Shown here one piece after another: positions 5,237 through 5,683 of a stretch of DNA of 5,683 bases. A program made the position numbers and the translations under genes. The stretch's first letter is position 1; each line of letters begins with the position of its first letter. The notes under the pieces are model-generated. The model did not search any database. It was not told the DNA's origin and saw only the letters and a list, made by a program, of their open reading frames with translations. The stretch lies in the NCBI GenBank assembly GCA_036782755.1, contig DAIPYL010000077.1:1-5683 (forward strand). Reading direction: 5' to 3'. Source of the DNA: Jeotgalicoccus sp036782755. GTDB taxonomy: Bacteria > Bacillota > Bacilli > Staphylococcales > Salinicoccaceae.

Positions 5237-5500
5237 CTATTTATCGTCAGTACGTCCAAAATCACTGCGCTCTTTTTTCTGCTGTTTATTCAGCTCATCT
5301 TCCGGATAATTCTCTTCCGGCATATCTTCCATCTTATTATCCTTACCAGGACCGTTTAAGAACTCCTCTTCCGGTGCTCGTTCCTGAATCAGTCCGTTAG
5401 TATCGGTATAATTCTCATCTTCTCGGATAAACTCCCCGCACGCCGGACATACTCTTGTATCTTCCAGTACTGATTCACCGCAGTTTTGACATACAACCAT
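5237..5500 (-). CDS. Zinc-ribbon protein with acidic tail, 87 residues (paralogue B)
   Basis: This is a tandem paralogue of the gene at 4857-5123. Cys4, Cys7, Cys18 and Cys21 (MVVCQNCG...VCPACG) lie at exactly the same positions. The acidic tail repeats the same three motifs: EEEFLNGP (44-51), MEDMPEENYPEDE (57-69) and ERSDFG (77-82), with divergent sequence between them. The tail here is more Lys/Gln-rich near the end (NKQQKKER). A GTG at 5509 is in frame, but the ATG at 5500 aligns with the start of paralogue A and gives a matching leader length, so I use it. The ribosome site (AAGTGAGTGAT) is weak. No signal peptide or membrane span is present. Function is unknown; a single duplication explains the pair. 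It has its own promoter-like element and terminator. Confidence 0.86.
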   Translation of the reverse strand: MVVCQNCGESVLEDTRVCPACGEFIREDENYTDTNGLIQERAPEEEFLNGPGKDNKMEDMPEENYPEDELNKQQKKERSDFGRTDDK

Positions 5501-5541
5501 TACTATCACTCACTTTCAGTAAAGTATTTACTAATAGGTAA

Positions 5542-5571
5542 ATACCCATGTTTCATAGAAATTAGTCATTT
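5542..5571 (-). promoter_or_regulatory. Promoter-like element of paralogue B, shared with paralogue A (sigma-B-like)
   Basis: On the minus strand AAATGACTA (5571-5563), a 15-base gap and GGGTATTT (the GGGTAT core at 5547-5542) precede the gene. GACTAA matches four of six positions of the sigma-B -35 GTTTAA. The predicted start near 5535 gives a 35-base leader. The spacer sequence differs from that of paralogue A while both boxes are kept, which argues that the boxes are functional. Confidence 0.52.
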
Positions 5572-5585
5572 TAGTTTTATAGAAT

Positions 5586-5617
5586 AAAAAAAGCGTACTT
5601 TAAATTAATAAGTACGC
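5586..5617 (-). terminator. Rho-independent terminator of the gene at the right edge
   Basis: GCGTACTT (5593-5600) pairs perfectly with AAGTACGC (5610-5617) around a nine-base A/T loop. Seven T follow on the minus strand (5592-5586). It begins about 11 bases after the stop codon of the partial minus-strand gene. Confidence 0.88.
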
Positions 5618-5628
5618 CCTGATTAATA

Positions 5629-5683
5629 TTACACCAGCTGATCTTTAAACATATCGTCGTAGAACGACAATGTAAACATTGAG
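5629..5683 (-). CDS. C-terminal end of an unidentified protein (cut by window edge)
   Basis: Reading leftward from the edge, the minus strand encodes SMFTLSFYDDMFKDQLV and then TAA (5631-5629). A strong terminator follows directly, which supports this frame as the end of a real gene starting beyond 5683. The 17 residues are too few to recognise a family. Another frame stays open here but runs through the terminator and is unlikely. Confidence 0.55.
   Translation of the reverse strand, partial: SMFTLSFYDDMFKDQLV

Noticed and set aside
5197..5400. Open frame of 67 residues on the plus strand
   Set aside because: It begins inside the terminator hairpin of paralogue B and runs antisense to that gene; no ribosome site precedes it.
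1..5683. Mobile element, phage, CRISPR or defence system
   Set aside because: No transposase, integrase, direct-repeat array, target-site duplication or nuclease/ATPase defence gene is visible; the genes look like ordinary chromosomal single units.

Overview
The window looks like a chromosomal stretch of a low-GC Gram-positive bacterium of the Bacillales. It is most likely from the Staphylococcaceae (a Jeotgalicoccus- or Salinicoccus-like genome is my guess). The basis is strong AAGGAGG-type ribosome binding sites, short intergenic regions, compact Rho-independent terminators, a Bacillus-type PucG aminotransferase, and a PHP-family (CpsB/YwqE) tyrosine phosphatase. There is no rRNA, tRNA, CRISPR array, insertion sequence or phage gene. 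No gene shows a frameshift.

Left part (1-2875): a possible tail of a rightward gene touches the left edge. A 12-helix major facilitator transporter (126-1364, minus) and a PucG-like ureidoglycine/alanine-glyoxylate aminotransferase (1590-2813, plus) are transcribed divergently. Their shared 225-base region carries a perfect 8-3-8 inverted repeat and a close match to the Rex redox-repressor box. The pair could be a small coregulated unit for uptake and transamination of a nitrogen compound, but the rest of a purine-degradation pathway is not in view.

Middle (2841-4500): a bidirectional terminator separates pucG from a convergent 65-residue protein of unknown function. Next come a PPOX/split-barrel flavin-binding protein (plus) and a PHP-domain phosphotyrosine phosphatase (minus). 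The stop codons of these last two genes abut with no intervening base. The phosphatase is an orphan: no tyrosine kinase or capsule gene is visible beside it.

Right part (4500-5683): a run of small, separately transcribed minus-strand genes. One is a 42-residue single-span membrane protein (4600-4728) with a good sigma-A promoter. Two are tandem paralogues of 88 and 87 residues, each with an N-terminal four-cysteine zinc ribbon and an acidic, probably disordered tail carrying three conserved short motifs. Both paralogues are preceded by the same promoter-like pair, AAATGACTA then 14 or 15 bases then GGGTATTT, which suggests an alternative (sigma-B-like) promoter. The end of another minus-strand gene lies at the right edge, followed by its own terminator. 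The stretch between the phosphatase and the first zinc-ribbon gene (4441-4856) is filled by the small membrane gene, two promoters and two terminators.

The least explained material is the zinc-ribbon pair with its shared promoter, the small membrane protein, and the regulatory sites between the transporter and pucG.
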